From: Aureococcus anophagefferens | Taxonomy: Eukaryota; Sar; Pelagophyceae; Pelagomonadales; Pelagomonadaceae | Length of the DNA: 64,000 nucleotides | Assembly (NCBI RefSeq): GCF_000186865.1 | Contig: NW_008705566.1 | Coordinates: 852,432 to 916,431, forward strand | Direction: 5' to 3' | In this document: positions 25,253-34,671 of the stretch, piece by piece | Numbering within the stretch: the first letter of the stretch is position 1 | Layout of the letters: each line of letters starts with the position of its first letter | Program-made: the position numbers and the translations under genes | The notes under the pieces: model-generated | What the model was told of the DNA's origin: nothing | Seen by the model: the letters and a program-made list of their open reading frames with translations, nothing else | Database searches by the model: none

Positions 25253-26123
25253 GGCGTCCACGAGAATGGACGGCCCTTCAATGAAGCCTTCACCCGCCGG
25301 GCTAAAAACTAAAAAAAGCAACTGGACTGATTCCTCGAAAGCAACTCAAACAATCAGGCTGCGAGCAGCCCTTTTGCAGCGTCGATGGACGAAATTCTCG
25401 TCTTCTCCAGCCCGTAGCTCGACGCAGATGCAGAGTTGCGCAACGATCCCCGCGGCTGCGAGGACCGGAACCCTGTTGCGGACACATTCCCCGCGGGATG
25501 TCACTCCCGAGGATTGCGCCGCATCGCGCGCGGGGCGTCCCAAGGGGTCGGAAGAGGGTTTTCGGCGTCCCCCGCACCCTTTTCGACCGTGTTCGAGCGC
25601 ACGGAGCGTCGGGAATCGTTCGTCTATGTACCGCGGGCGTCCCATTTGATCCGCTCGGCCATCGACGTCGAAAACATCGACCGCCAACGCGCGCATAGAA
25701 ACGTGGCGCGGCAGCCCAACCGGCCCCCACGTCCAGAAACGCGGTCTGGGCCGACACCACCGCCCGAGCCCCGTCCCCAGTATGTGTCCGGTGGGATCGA
25801 GTACATCTCCTACTGCGGAGGGCCACCCCACGGTGCCGATCTCGGCCGTTTCGTCGTCCCCATGGAGGCCCGGAACGCCGACTTCACGGCGTCGGCCGCT
25901 GCAGTAGGTGATGTGCTGAATCCGCCTCAATGGCCCAAAGAACCCGTCCCACGCAATCACCTACTGCAGAGAGACACCTTCACCACTGCGGACTCGGCCA
26001 CGCTCGGAGCGCGTCCATCGCGTGTAATTGCTTCAATAATCGCAACGATGCAGCTCCTGAGCGGTTGCTTTTGTTATTTTCTAGCCCGGCGGGTCAGCCC
26101 GCAGCATTGCCTAATCTCATTGC
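25253..26123. other. Gene-free 870-bp segment of lower GC with inverted repeats
   Basis: Long open frames exist on both strands (for example minus 25346-25960 and plus 25436-26356) but they lack the strong third-position GC bias of neighbouring genes and resemble no family. The stretch includes a perfect 14-bp inverted repeat CTGCAGTAGGTGAT / ATCACCTACTGCAG about 60 bp apart, and related imperfect copies near 25805. It may be a degraded element or a long promoter. Confidence 0.5.
25899..25973. repeat. Inverted repeat, 14-bp perfect arms
   Basis: CTGCAGTAGGTGAT at about 25899-25912 is matched by ATCACCTACTGCAG at about 25960-25973, enclosing about 47 bp. No target duplication is visible outside the arms. 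It could be a hairpin, a tiny MITE or a palindromic regulatory site. Confidence 0.6.
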
Positions 26124-27089
26124 CTAGGTTACGCCGTAGCCCATGGCGCGCCGCAGCGGGCCGTAGGTCGCCGCGAACCAGGCGTCGCCGAGGAGGTGGG
26201 CGCGGAGCCCGTCCCGGACGTGCCGCTGCGAGCCGTCGAACGCGTGGTTCGACGCGCGGCGCGCGAGGTCGTGGCGCGCGGCGGCGTCGAGGCACGCGGC
26301 GAGCGCGGGACCGCCGACGCCGAGCCAGCGGAAGATGGACGCGAACGTCGCGTTGAACGACGCCATGGCCGCGTCCAGGTCCTGGAGGCGCGCGCCGCGG
26401 GCCGGCGCGAGCGCGGCGTGGGTCGCGTTGAGCGCCCGGGCCGTCGGCAGCGACCGGACGGCCTCCGCGAGGGCGCCGTCGTCCGCCGAGAGCGATCTCA
26501 GGAGCGCCTGGTAGCTCGCGAGGCCGCCCCAGCTCGCGTTGCGGACGGCGCCGCAGAAGGGCAGCGCGCTCGCGCGGCAAAAGGACCAGACGGGCGCGGA
26601 CGTGGCCGGGCCGATCGCGAGCTGCTCGCGCGCCGTCCGGTGGTAGAAGTACGCCGAGAGCACCACGGACAGCGGGTCGCGGATCCACGCGACGGCGCGC
26701 GCCCGCAGGCCGAGGTGCCTGCGGTACGCGCGCGCGTCGCCGAGCCACGTCCGCGTCGAATCGATCGCAAAGTTCTGGAAGAAGAGCACGCGGTAGCCGG
26801 CCCTCGCCGCGGCCGCGACGCCGGTCCGCGTGGGCCCGCCGAGCAGCTGCATCCTCGCGCCGGCGGAGCGGCGCGCGAGGTCGGCGAGGATGGCCTGGTT
26901 GAGCACGGTGCCCGTCTTGTGGAACGACCCCACGAGCCAGAGCGCGTCCGGCGCCGGCGCGCACTCGCCGGCGCCGACGGCCGGCAGCTTCTTCGGCGCG
27001 CGCCGGCGCTGCGTGAGCGCCAGCCTTGCGAGCGTGTCGAGGCTGCTCGACGCCGCCGCGAAGGCGAGCAGCAGCGCGACTTTGCTCAT
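26124..27089 (-). CDS. PAPS-dependent sulfotransferase-like protein
   Basis: 321 residues. The start MSKVALLLAFAAASSSLDTL is a likely signal anchor. The 5'-phosphosulfate-binding loop is clear (WLVGSFHKTGT, 51-61) and so is the 3'-phosphate-binding segment (WIRDPLSVVLSAYFYH, about 135-150, with Arg 137 and the serine following). This is the P-loop fold of Golgi carbohydrate and cytosolic sulfotransferases that move sulfate from PAPS to a hydroxyl. The acceptor cannot be told. Algal relatives make sulfated polysaccharides or sulfolipids. It shares a 64-bp divergent spacer with a PDI-like gene, also secretory. Single exon. Confidence 0.8.
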   Translation of the reverse strand: MSKVALLLAFAAASSSLDTLARLALTQRRRAPKKLPAVGAGECAPAPDALWLVGSFHKTGTVLNQAILADLARRSAGARMQLLGGPTRTGVAAAARAGYRVLFFQNFAIDSTRTWLGDARAYRRHLGLRARAVAWIRDPLSVVLSAYFYHRTAREQLAIGPATSAPVWSFCRASALPFCGAVRNASWGGLASYQALLRSLSADDGALAEAVRSLPTARALNATHAALAPARGARLQDLDAAMASFNATFASIFRWLGVGGPALAACLDAAARHDLARRASNHAFDGSQRHVRDGLRAHLLGDAWFAATYGPLRRAMGYGVT

Positions 27090-27153
27090 GGGGGCTGCGC
27101 CATAGCGCGCGCTTCACGCAAATCTGATTGCACATTAATTGCACATTCGAACG
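27090..27153. promoter_or_regulatory. Very short bidirectional promoter region (64 bp)
   Basis: Only 64 bp separate the ATGs of the sulfotransferase (minus) and the PDI-like gene (plus). The sequence is AT-richer than its surroundings (ATTGCACATTAATTGCACAT), with a repeated ATTGCACATT word at about 27128-27147. Confidence 0.55.
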
Positions 27154-27744
27154 ATGAGGTTGCTCGCTATGGCAGCCCTCGCCGTCGCGCGGGCCGAGGT
27201 CGAAGTCCTCACGGAGGCGACCTTCGCGCCGACGACGGCCGCGGCGCTCCGCGGCGGCCGGCGCTGCTTCGTGAAGTTCTACGCCCCCTGGTGCGGCCAC
27301 TGCAAGAAGCTGGAGCCCCTCTGGGCCGACCTCGCCGCCCAGGCCGGCGCCGACGTGCTCGTCGCCAAGGTCGACGCGACGCAGCATCCGCGCCTCGCCA
27401 AGACCTACGGCGTCAAGGGCTACCCGACGCTCGTCTTCCTCGCGGGCCACCAGATGCAGACCTACAGGGGCGGCCGGAAGCTCGACGAGCTCGTCGCGTA
27501 CGTCACCGAGGGCTACAAGAGCGGCGAGAACGCCCAGGCCGCGCCGACGCCGCCCGGCCCGCCGACGGCCCTCGACGAGCTCCTGGGCAAGTCGGCGCTC
27601 GGCAAGGACTTTCGCAACATCGTCAAGTTCGAGAAGGGCGCCGCGGGCGTCCTCTTCGGCCTCGGCGTCGCCGTCGGGCTCCTCGTCGCGGCCCTGGTCT
27701 CCTGCTGCTGCTGCCCTAGGCCGTCGAAGGTCAAGGGCGCCTAA
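27154..27744 (+). CDS. PDI/TMX-like membrane thioredoxin
   Basis: 196 residues. Signal peptide MRLLAMAALAVARA, then one thioredoxin domain with the active site APWCGHCKK (Cys 47 and Cys 50) and the cis-proline in KGYPTLVF. After the domain a Pro-rich linker leads to a transmembrane helix (VLFGLGVAVGLLVAALVSCCC) and a short basic tail. The layout matches TMX-type ER-membrane oxidoreductases that make or rearrange disulfides. The four consecutive cysteines after the helix may be palmitoylated. No KDEL is present, consistent with membrane anchoring. Confidence 0.9.
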   Translation: MRLLAMAALAVARAEVEVLTEATFAPTTAAALRGGRRCFVKFYAPWCGHCKKLEPLWADLAAQAGADVLVAKVDATQHPRLAKTYGVKGYPTLVFLAGHQMQTYRGGRKLDELVAYVTEGYKSGENAQAAPTPPGPPTALDELLGKSALGKDFRNIVKFEKGAAGVLFGLGVAVGLLVAALVSCCCCPRPSKVKGA

Positions 27745-27762
27745 GGGACGTCGCACGAAAGA

Positions 27763-28681
27763 TTACGCCCGCGCCTTGTCGAGCGCGCGCCGGAGCTTGG
27801 ACCGCNNNNNNNNNNNNNNNNNNNNNNNNNNNNNNNNNNNNNNNNNNNNNNNNNNCCTCGGCGAACTTGGAAGCGAAGGCCTCGAGCTTCGCGGAGCGCA
27901 GAACGGCGGCGAGCGCGTCGTCCGCGGGCGGCCGCGCGGCCGCCTTCGTCGGCGAGTGGACGCGGTTCCACGTCGCGTCCTCGGAGTCGACCGAGTCCGA
28001 GTCCGCCGCCTCCGCCGCGGGCGCGTCCGCGGTCGCGAGCGACGCCTCCATGGACCGCTCGAGCGCCGCGAACTCGAGCGTCGGCCCGAGCGCCGCCAGC
28101 GCGGCCCCGCAGTCGGCCTTGACCCCCGGCTCGGCGCCGCGGTCCAAAACGACGGCCTCGAGGGCGCCGCGGCCGCCCGCCGCGGCGAAGGGCACCGCGA
28201 ACGCGCCGTCGCCGCAATGCGCGAGCGCGAGCAGCCCCGCGCAGCAGCGGAACAGCTTGGGCGCCTCGTCGTCGTCGTCGTCGTCGGCGTCGCCCGCGAG
28301 GAGGCGCCGGAGCACCTCGGGCCACTGCGCCGCGGCGCCCCGCGACGGCGCGGCGAGGAACCACGCCGCGTCGGCGATCGACAGCGACCGGTCCCGGAGC
28401 GCGCGGCGCAGCGCGGCCAGCGGCGGCGCGAAGATGGTCCGCCGCAGGGCGCCGCACCGCGAGCTCGCCACGTTATAGTCGGGCAGCGCCGCCATGATCT
28501 GGTGCTCCATGGCGAGCATGCGCGCGACCAAGGCCTTGTCGCGGCCGAGCGCCGGCGACACCGAGTCCGCGTCGAGCCAGCCGGGCCGCTCCTTGGGCTC
28601 CGTCGCCGCCTCGAGCGTCACGGGCCCGGCGTCGAGGTCGAAGGCGTCGTCGGTCGGCTCGTGGACGAGGTGCGACGACAT
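27763..28681 (-). CDS. SAM-domain protein with helical-repeat body, interrupted by an assembly gap
   Basis: The ATG is at 28681. About 275 residues are readable before the gap at 27855-27806. The body is helix-rich (ALRRTIFAPPLAALRRALRD; GLLALAHCGDGAFAVPFA) in an armadillo-like manner, with an acidic run (DADDDDDDEAP). Just before the gap LRSAKLEAFASKFAE fits the start of a SAM domain, and just after it SKLRRALDKARA with a stop (TAA, 27763-27765) fits the end of one, so the gap probably hides the middle of a single SAM domain. SAM domains mediate protein oligomerisation. The gap size of exactly 50 N may be a placeholder. Confidence 0.6.
27806..27855. other. Assembly gap (50 N)
   Basis: Fifty N bases in a row, inside the probable SAM domain of the gene at 27763-28681. 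The true length is unknown. Confidence 0.99.
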
Positions 28682-29083
28682 CCCCGTTTTAGTGCTTGTG
28701 GCAAATTTGCGGCTCCGCCGGTTGTTGCGGCCGTGGCAGCGCGCGGTGGCTCTGCGTGTGGCGGCGCGTGAATCCGCGGCTGTGGCAGCGCGCGAGTCCG
28801 GTTCTGCGGGTTGCGTCTTCAGCGGTCGCGGATCTGAACGGCGCGACGCTGCGGGTGAGGCAGCTAGCGAACTGCTGCGCCGCGCCGCTCGATTCCGGCT
28901 CGATGGCGTCAACATCGATGCTAATAGAGTGATGGGCTGGGCGTTTCCGGCTGCCCCGACCTGCGCGTTCGAGGCTCGAGTCCAGCGCGACCCTCCGGCG
29001 TAAACCTCCATTGCTGATTCCTTGGCTGTGGTTGGCTGCTAGCTTTTGTGCATCGCTGCCGAGGGCTGCCCACTCATGCAGCA
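28682..29083. other. Gene-free divergent spacer with degenerate repeats
   Basis: 402 bp between divergent start codons. It contains several imperfect copies of TGTGGCxGCGCG (about 28733-28790) and a GGCTGCCC motif (about 28949). No supported gene. Confidence 0.5.
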
Positions 29084-29755
29084 ATGATGGATGTGCTGCG
29101 CCTCGTGTGGTGGTTGCTGCGTTCGGTCCTGTACACGGTCGCCTACACCTTGCTGTGCATCGCATTCGTCCTCGGCGGCGCCGCGCTGGTGCATTTTGGC
29201 GCGAAATGGACGGACAGCCTCGCCGACGCCGCCGCGCGGAAACGCTGGAAGCGCCGCCTCGACGAGGCCGCCCGCGAGCTGGCGCCGTACATCGACGACG
29301 CGAAGACGCGCGCCAAGGTGCTGAAGAAGGCCTTCGCGGTGCCGAAGCTCGTCGACCACTACGCCGTCCCGTCGACGTTCGAGGAGGCTCCGCCGGTCAT
29401 TTACCCGCGAGTCCTCCGCGGCGCGCTGCGCTACCTCGTCTCGCTCGGCCACTCGCGAGCTGTGGTTGGTGAGATGGTCGTGCGCGCTCCGGCGATCCTC
29501 CGCATGAAGGCGCGCCCCAACCCCGTCGTCGACCCGCTCCGCGAGCGCGGCCCCGCCGCGGTGAGCCGCGTGCTCGGCCGCCTCAAGGGCACCATGCCGG
29601 GGTCGACCAGGCGGGGCGAGCTCCTGCGGCGCGCCGTCGCGAAGGACGCCCGGCTCCTCGTGAGATACGAGTTCGACTGCTGGGGCGCGTGCCAGGGCCG
29701 CTGCGGCTCCTGCTGGCGCCACGCGCACGTGCCCGTCGACGTCGACGACTGGTAA
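29084..29755 (+). CDS. Membrane-anchored protein of unknown family
   Basis: 223 residues from the tandem ATGATG at 29084. One long N-terminal hydrophobic segment (VLRLVWWLLRSVLYTVAYTL then LCIAFVLGGAALVHFG) acts as an anchor or a pair of helices. A helical charged region follows (AARKRWKRRLDEAARELAPY), then a folded part including YPRVLRGALRYLVSLGHSRA, and a cysteine cluster near the C-terminus (CWGACQGRCGSCWRH) that could bind metal. Nothing is recognisable beyond that. Confidence 0.55.
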   Translation: MMDVLRLVWWLLRSVLYTVAYTLLCIAFVLGGAALVHFGAKWTDSLADAAARKRWKRRLDEAARELAPYIDDAKTRAKVLKKAFAVPKLVDHYAVPSTFEEAPPVIYPRVLRGALRYLVSLGHSRAVVGEMVVRAPAILRMKARPNPVVDPLRERGPAAVSRVLGRLKGTMPGSTRRGELLRRAVAKDARLLVRYEFDCWGACQGRCGSCWRHAHVPVDVDDW

Positions 29756-29891
29756 CGTGCTTCTCGTTGACGAACCTAGGCGAGGTGGTTCGCGGCTCGA
29801 ACTCGAGGCAGCCCCCAGAACTGCATCATGCACTGTAATTTGAACTTTGGAATTGCCACAACGAGATGGCTTGCTAGCTCAGGCATAGACA

Positions 29892-31435
29892 ATGGCCTCC
29901 TACTACGACTTCCACGGCGGCGACGACGACGATGTGGACCTCGATTTCGACGAGTCCATGCCGCTGTGCAGCCGCTTCCAGGGCATCGTCTTCGACAAGG
30001 ACGGCACGCTGCTCGACTTCGCCGAGACCTGGGACCCGGCGATCTTCGCGGCCATCCGCAAGGCCGCCGTCGGGGACCTCGCGCGGCAGCAGGCCATCGC
30101 CGACGAGCTCGGCTACGACCTGCGGCACCGCAAGTGCCGGCCCGGCGCCGCGGCCGTCCACGAGTCGAACGCGAGGCTCGCCGCGCGGCTCGACGCGCAC
30201 ACGTACGGCCAGGGCCGCGCCCTCGTCGACGCCATGGCCGACGGCGCCTGCGAGCGGGCGGCGCTGGCGCCCCGCGCGGGGGAGCTGCTCGGGTACCTCC
30301 GCGAGGCGGGCCTGCCGCTGGCCGTGGCGACGAACGACGAGGAGCGGCCGACGAAGCGCCAGCTCGATACTGTGTGGAATTCAAATCTTCAACTCGACTT
30401 CAATGTGAGTATATGCGACCGTTTCGACGCGAGGCTTTCGGCTGTGCTTCGAGAACTCGACGAGAGCGATCGATTCGTCCAAAAATCAGCCGAATCGACT
30501 TCGATTTGACCGAGCTAGAGAATTCTGAAGTTTGGTCAGGACCACCCAAACCAGTGGTTGAATTCGGCACAGGCTCGATAGGCTGGGCCTCACGTCGGCC
30601 TTCGCGACGGTCGTCGCCGCGGACTCCGGCTTCGGCGCCAAGCCCGGGCCGTCCATGCTCTTCCGCGCCGCGGGGGCCCTCGGGGCGCCGCCGAACCGGT
30701 GCGCGATGGTCGGCGACTCCGCGAGCGACCTCCTCGCCGCGCGGAACGCGGGCTTCGCGGCGGCGATCCTCGTGGGGCCCTACGCCGCGGCCAAGGACCT
30801 CGCGGGCCAGGCGGACTACTGGATCTTCGACCTCATGGGGCTCCTCAGCCCCGCGGCGCGGGCGCGGCCCGAGGTCGTGCTCGCCGCGGGGCCGCCGCCC
30901 GAGGCGCCCAAGGGCGTCGAGGCGACGGCCGCGAACCTCGACGCGGCCCTCGACGGCGACGGCGGCGGCGGCGGCGGCGCGCCGGCGCCGGCGCCGAAGA
31001 AGCCGAACCGCCTGGAGATCGAGGGCTTCGACGTGCCCCTGACCGCGCGCACGAAGTCGCGCATGGACGCGCTCGAGGCCTGGGAGCGCGAGCAGCGCGC
31101 CGAGAAGTCGCTGAGCGTGCCGACGCTGTCGACGGAGTCGCGGCCGGGGACGGCGAGCGGCGCGCCGCGGTGTCCCCGCGGCTCCGAGGGACTTTGGGCG
31201 GGGAAACCGCGAACCGTCGGCGTACGTAGGCGTCTCGCGGCCCACGTCCCTCGCGTCCATGCGCACGGTGCCGCGGCCGGGGACCGCGTCGTCGCGCGGC
31301 GCGCCCCTGCCGCGGCCGGGCGCGTCGTCGGGCACGCCCCTGCCGCGGCCGGGGACCGCGGAGCTCCGACGGCCGGGCACCGCGCCGGCGACGTCGCCCA
31401 TCCAGCGAGGCGGCGGTCGGCGCGGGCCGAAGTAA
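29892..31435 (+). CDS. HAD-superfamily phosphatase with repetitive Arg-Pro-Gly tail; carries an introner
   Basis: Exons 29892-30361, 30573-31159 and 31230-31435 give 420 residues with the frame closing exactly. HAD motif I is GIVFDKDGTLLDF (nucleophile Asp 35, acid Asp 37); motif II is VATND; motif IV region is MVGDSASDLLAARNAGF. The cap and catalytic core suggest a phosphoglycolate-phosphatase-like small-molecule phosphatase. The tail beyond the enzyme repeats RPGTAS / PRPGTA motifs five times and is basic, possibly for cytoskeleton or nucleic-acid binding. Intron 1 (211 bp) is an introner with a GC donor. Intron 2 most simply starts GCGCGC at 31160 (70 bp); a GT donor at 31172 would also keep frame and add four residues. 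Confidence 0.75.
30370..30572 (+). mobile_element. Introner element D in the HAD gene (203 bp)
   Basis: Flanked by an exact 8-bp duplication GCTCGATA (30362-30369 and 30573-30580). The ends are inverted repeats, CTGTGTGGAATTCAA and TTGAATTCGGCACAG. The first target copy supplies a GC donor and the element supplies the CAG acceptor, so the intron is 30362-30572. Splicing joins KRQ to LDRLGLTS and restores the HAD fold. The interior shares TCGTCCAAAAATCAGCCGAA with the three other large introners and is closest to element C (both 203 bp). Confidence 0.9.
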
Positions 31436-31520
31436 CTCTTCTTTTAGACATGCGTGAGTGCGGCGAGCAAAAAGCGGGCCGAACTTTGAAGTAACTCTTT
31501 TTAGGAAGTGGCTCGCAAAA

Positions 31521-32432
31521 TCAGAGCCCCGTGGCGAGGACGACGCAGCCGCCCGGGAGCTCCGTGTACCAGCGGTGGACGTGCTCCGGGCCGACGAAGG
31601 GCATCGTGAGGAGCTGCGGCGCCGCGGAGCCCGTCTCGAGCAGGAGCCGGCTCTCGCGCGCCGAGAGCGCGTGGCGCGGCGAGCCGGTCTCGACGAAGGG
31701 CACGCGGAGCTCGACGGCGCGCTCGAGGAAGTCGCCCTCGTAGTAGCAGTCCGGCACGGCGACGCGGACGATGGCCGCGGCCCAGGTGAGGACGCCGAGC
31801 GTCTCAACGCCCGGGCGCCGCCGCGCGTCGCGCCGCTCGTGGCCGCGCGCGAAGATCTCGGCGAAGAGGATCTCGCAGGGCCGCGGCGCGACGCGCCCCG
31901 CCTCGTCGACGCACGCCAGCCAGGTCACGGCGATGCGCGCCGGGTCGAAGCACACGGCCTCCGCGCCGACGTTCTGCACGAGCACGCGCAGGTCGATCGC
32001 GGGCGCGCTGCTCCCCTGGCCCGATGCGCCGACCGTGCGGCAGTCCGCCGTGTGCGCCACCGTCGCCCAGGCCGCCGCCGACCCCACCCTCCTGCGCGCC
32101 ACAATCTTCGCGTGACGGGGGGTGAGCCACGTCCGCGGCGCGAACTGCCGCCGCGCGAGCTCCCGGTACGCGCGCGCCCACGTCGCCGCGCCGCACTGGC
32201 GCACGGAGACGGCGCTCGCCGCGCGCGTCAGGCCCCGCCGCTGGCCGAGCCAGCGCCGGTCGAACCAGCGCGCGCGCACGACGCTCTCCCAGGCCTGCTC
32301 GTCCGCGTGCGCCGCGAGGCACCGGCCGCAGGTCTGGCTCAGCCGCGCGAGGTCGAAGCCGTCGACGTGCTCGATGATGAGGTGCGCGAGGTCGTCGGGG
32401 AGCCACAGGAGCGTCGCCGGGTTCATCTCCAT
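31521..32432 (-). CDS. F-box-like protein
   Basis: 303 residues from the ATG at 32432. The N-terminal segment LLWLPDDLAHLIIEHVDGFDLARL followed by TCGRCLAAHADEQAWESVVRARW matches the F-box motif that binds Skp1 in SCF ubiquitin ligases. The remainder is a mixed alpha/beta region with no recognised substrate-binding repeats (ends HVHRWYTELPGGCVVLATGL). It converges on the HAD gene with 85 bp between stops, and shares a 178-bp divergent spacer with the 2H phosphodiesterase. Confidence 0.65.
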   Translation of the reverse strand: MEMNPATLLWLPDDLAHLIIEHVDGFDLARLSQTCGRCLAAHADEQAWESVVRARWFDRRWLGQRRGLTRAASAVSVRQCGAATWARAYRELARRQFAPRTWLTPRHAKIVARRRVGSAAAWATVAHTADCRTVGASGQGSSAPAIDLRVLVQNVGAEAVCFDPARIAVTWLACVDEAGRVAPRPCEILFAEIFARGHERRDARRRPGVETLGVLTWAAAIVRVAVPDCYYEGDFLERAVELRVPFVETGSPRHALSARESRLLLETGSAAPQLLTMPFVGPEHVHRWYTELPGGCVVLATGL

Positions 32433-32610
32433 TGCGCGGATCTTCAGCTGTCTTCCATGCGCTGGCGGCCGTCCGTCCCTCGAATAGTCTGATTTTGGGT
32501 TAACCACAGTGTTGCAGGTAACTTGCAGTGTTGAAGCTCGCAATGGGCGCCAAAATCGGCGCCTAAGGACACTAACGCTGGCGCTTTGATCGATTCTATT
32601 CGTCCTTTGC

Positions 32611-33369
32611 ATGGCTGAGGAGCTGGGCAGCGTCGTAGCGTTAAAATACGCGCCGTTTCTGCTGCCGCAGCAACCAAATGCAGTGAGGCTGCCCCAAACC
32701 ACGGTTGCACGTCTTGCGAAACCGCCAGCGCCCAAGGCCACCCGGCCCGCCTACACGCACTTCTTCGCGCTGCGCGTGGCGCCGGACTTCCTCGGCGCCG
32801 CGGCCGAGGCCGTGCAAGCGGAGGTCGTCGCCGCGTGTCCCGAGCTCCGGAGTTGCCTCATCAAGCGCCAGAAGCTGCACCTCACGCTGGGCCTGCTGGC
32901 CCTGCCGCTCACGGAGGCCGGCGCCGACGGCGCCGCGGCGGAGCTCGACGCGGCCGTGGCCGCGCTGCGCGCGGCGGCCGCCGCCGCGGGCGCCGACCGC
33001 GTGCCCGTCCGGTTCGGCGGCCTCGGCGCCTTCGGCTCTAACGTGCTCTTCGCGCGCTGCGACGACGCGTCCGGCGGCGCGCTGGCGGCCGTCGCGGCGG
33101 CGGCCGGGGCCGCGCTGACGGCCGCGGGCCACGCGGGGCAGCCCGACTTCGCCCCGCACGTGACGCTCGCGAAGACGTCCAAGTGGCGGCCGAGGAGGGG
33201 CGCGAAGCCAAAGCCGAAGCGCCCGAAGATCGACCGCGCGATCTGGGCGCCCCTCGACGCGCCGCTGGCCGCGGAGGTGTACTCTTTCGAAGCGCTGGAC
33301 CTGTTGCGCATGCTCGGCGACGACGGCGACGGCGGCTACCCCGTCGTCGCGTCCGCGCGTCTAAGCTAG
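32611..33369 (+). CDS. 2H phosphodiesterase of the AKAP7/LigT type
   Basis: 252 residues. The two catalytic tetrapeptides of the 2H fold are present and correctly spaced: KLHLTLG (His 90) and PHVTLAK (His 183). The N-terminal TRPAYTHFFALRV and FGGLGAFGSNVLFARC fit the AKAP7 nuclear-localisation-domain branch, whose members hydrolyse 2'-5' oligoadenylate or RNA cyclic phosphates. A basic loop (PRRGAKPKPKRPK) may target the nucleus. In algae the natural substrate is unknown; RNA end processing is the most likely role. Single exon. Confidence 0.85.
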   Translation: MAEELGSVVALKYAPFLLPQQPNAVRLPQTTVARLAKPPAPKATRPAYTHFFALRVAPDFLGAAAEAVQAEVVAACPELRSCLIKRQKLHLTLGLLALPLTEAGADGAAAELDAAVAALRAAAAAAGADRVPVRFGGLGAFGSNVLFARCDDASGGALAAVAAAAGAALTAAGHAGQPDFAPHVTLAKTSKWRPRRGAKPKPKRPKIDRAIWAPLDAPLAAEVYSFEALDLLRMLGDDGDGGYPVVASARLS

Positions 33370-33432
33370 GGTGGCCGGGTACCGCAGCGCCCCCCGCCGA
33401 GCGCTCGAAAGGTCGCACTTACGACGGACCCC

Positions 33433-34671
33433 TCACTTCTTGCCCTTCTTGCCCTTCTTGCCCTTCTTCTTCTTCGCGGCCTCCTCCTTGGCCTTTTTCT
33501 CCTCGCGGGCGACGCGCTCGGCCTCGGCCTTGACGCGCTCCTCCTCGCGCCGTTTCTCGCGCTCCGCGTCCGCCTCGGCCATGCGCTCCGCCGCGCGGAG
33601 GTCCTTCTGCGCGTCCATCCACTCCTCGAGCTCGCGCGCCTTCTGCTCCTCGTCGGCGATGGCCTGGCGCCCGGCGGCCTCCTTGCGGAGCTGCTCCTGG
33701 AAGGCGTGGTTCTGGAGCGCGATGGCCCGCGTCTCCTTCTTGTTCGCGTCGACCTTGTCGGCGATGCGCCGCTTGTCCGCGACCAAGACGCCGTTGTTGC
33801 CCACGTCCAGGTTGATGATCGACGAGTTCAGGTGCAGCGCCTTGGCGAGCTCGGCGCCCGCCGTCGTCCCCAGGTCGCAGCGCCACAGGTTGAGCAGCGT
33901 CAGCGACGCGTTCGACGAGAGCGCCTGCGCCAGAGCCACGACGCCCGTCTGGTCCGTCGACTCGTTCGTCAGCGGGTTCGACTCCAGACTCAGGGTCTTG
34001 AGGGTGCCATTGGTATGAAGCGCCTCGCCGAAGGCGTGGCACGCGCGCGGGCCGAGCCGGTTCTCGTTGAGCTCGAGCTTCACCAGCGCCGCGTTCCGCT
34101 TGAGCATGCGGCCGATCTGCGCGCCGGCGAAGTCGGAGAGGTCGTTGCGGCTCAGGTCCAGGGACGTCAGCGACTTGTTGTTCCACATGGCCTTGGCCAA
34201 CGCCCTCGCGGTGACGGAGTTGACGCCGATGCGCGCGGACGGCCGCGTCTGATCGCTCCGCACGACGGACAGCCAGGCCTCGATCTGGGGGTCGTTGGCG
34301 ACGGCGTCCTGCTCCTCCCGCAGCTGCTTTTCCAGCTGGAGCCGCTTCTTCTGGAGCTGGGCCTTCATGCGGCTCCGCTGCCGCTGCTCGCGCCGCTCCT
34401 CCTTGATCTTCTCGAGCTCCTTGAAGTGCTCCTGGTCGAAGTACTTCTGGAGCTCCTTCGCGTCGTCGTTGAAGAAGCCCTTCGGGTGCAGGTGGCGCCG
34501 CTCCATCTCCGTCACCAAATCCTCCATCTTCATGAGGAAGGCGTCCATGGGCTTGAGGTCCGCCAAATCGATGCTGTCCTCGCGCTCGCGCCCGTTCTCG
34601 TCCCCGTCGTCGGCGTCCTCGAGCACGTCGCCGGCGTCGAGGTCCTCCTCCGTGAAATCCTCGCCCATCAT
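33433..34671 (-). CDS. Leucine-rich-repeat coiled-coil protein (ribonuclease-inhibitor type)
   Basis: 412 residues. Acidic N-terminus, then a Glu/Arg/Gln-rich coiled coil (about 95-160: KELEKIKEERREQRQRSRMK). Residues about 185-330 hold four to five RI-type LRR units of the form LTSLDLSRNDLSDFAGAQIG, LVKLELNENRLGPRACHAFG and LTLLNLWRCDLGTTAGAELA. A second long coiled coil (REAA...EEWMDAQKDLRAAERMAEA) ends in a Lys-rich tail KKKKGKKGKKGKK. Similar architectures occur in axonemal and ciliary LRR proteins, which would fit the NPHP4 gene nearby, but the assignment is not firm. Confidence 0.75.
   Translation of the reverse strand: MMGEDFTEEDLDAGDVLEDADDGDENGREREDSIDLADLKPMDAFLMKMEDLVTEMERRHLHPKGFFNDDAKELQKYFDQEHFKELEKIKEERREQRQRSRMKAQLQKKRLQLEKQLREEQDAVANDPQIEAWLSVVRSDQTRPSARIGVNSVTARALAKAMWNNKSLTSLDLSRNDLSDFAGAQIGRMLKRNAALVKLELNENRLGPRACHAFGEALHTNGTLKTLSLESNPLTNESTDQTGVVALAQALSSNASLTLLNLWRCDLGTTAGAELAKALHLNSSIINLDVGNNGVLVADKRRIADKVDANKKETRAIALQNHAFQEQLRKEAAGRQAIADEEQKARELEEWMDAQKDLRAAERMAEADAEREKRREEERVKAEAERVAREEKKAKEEAAKKKKGKKGKKGKK

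Noticed and set aside
25346..25960. A 204-codon open frame on the minus strand in the gene-free segment
   Set aside because: No recognisable domain, weak third-position GC bias compared with true genes here, and overlapping frames of similar length on the other strand.
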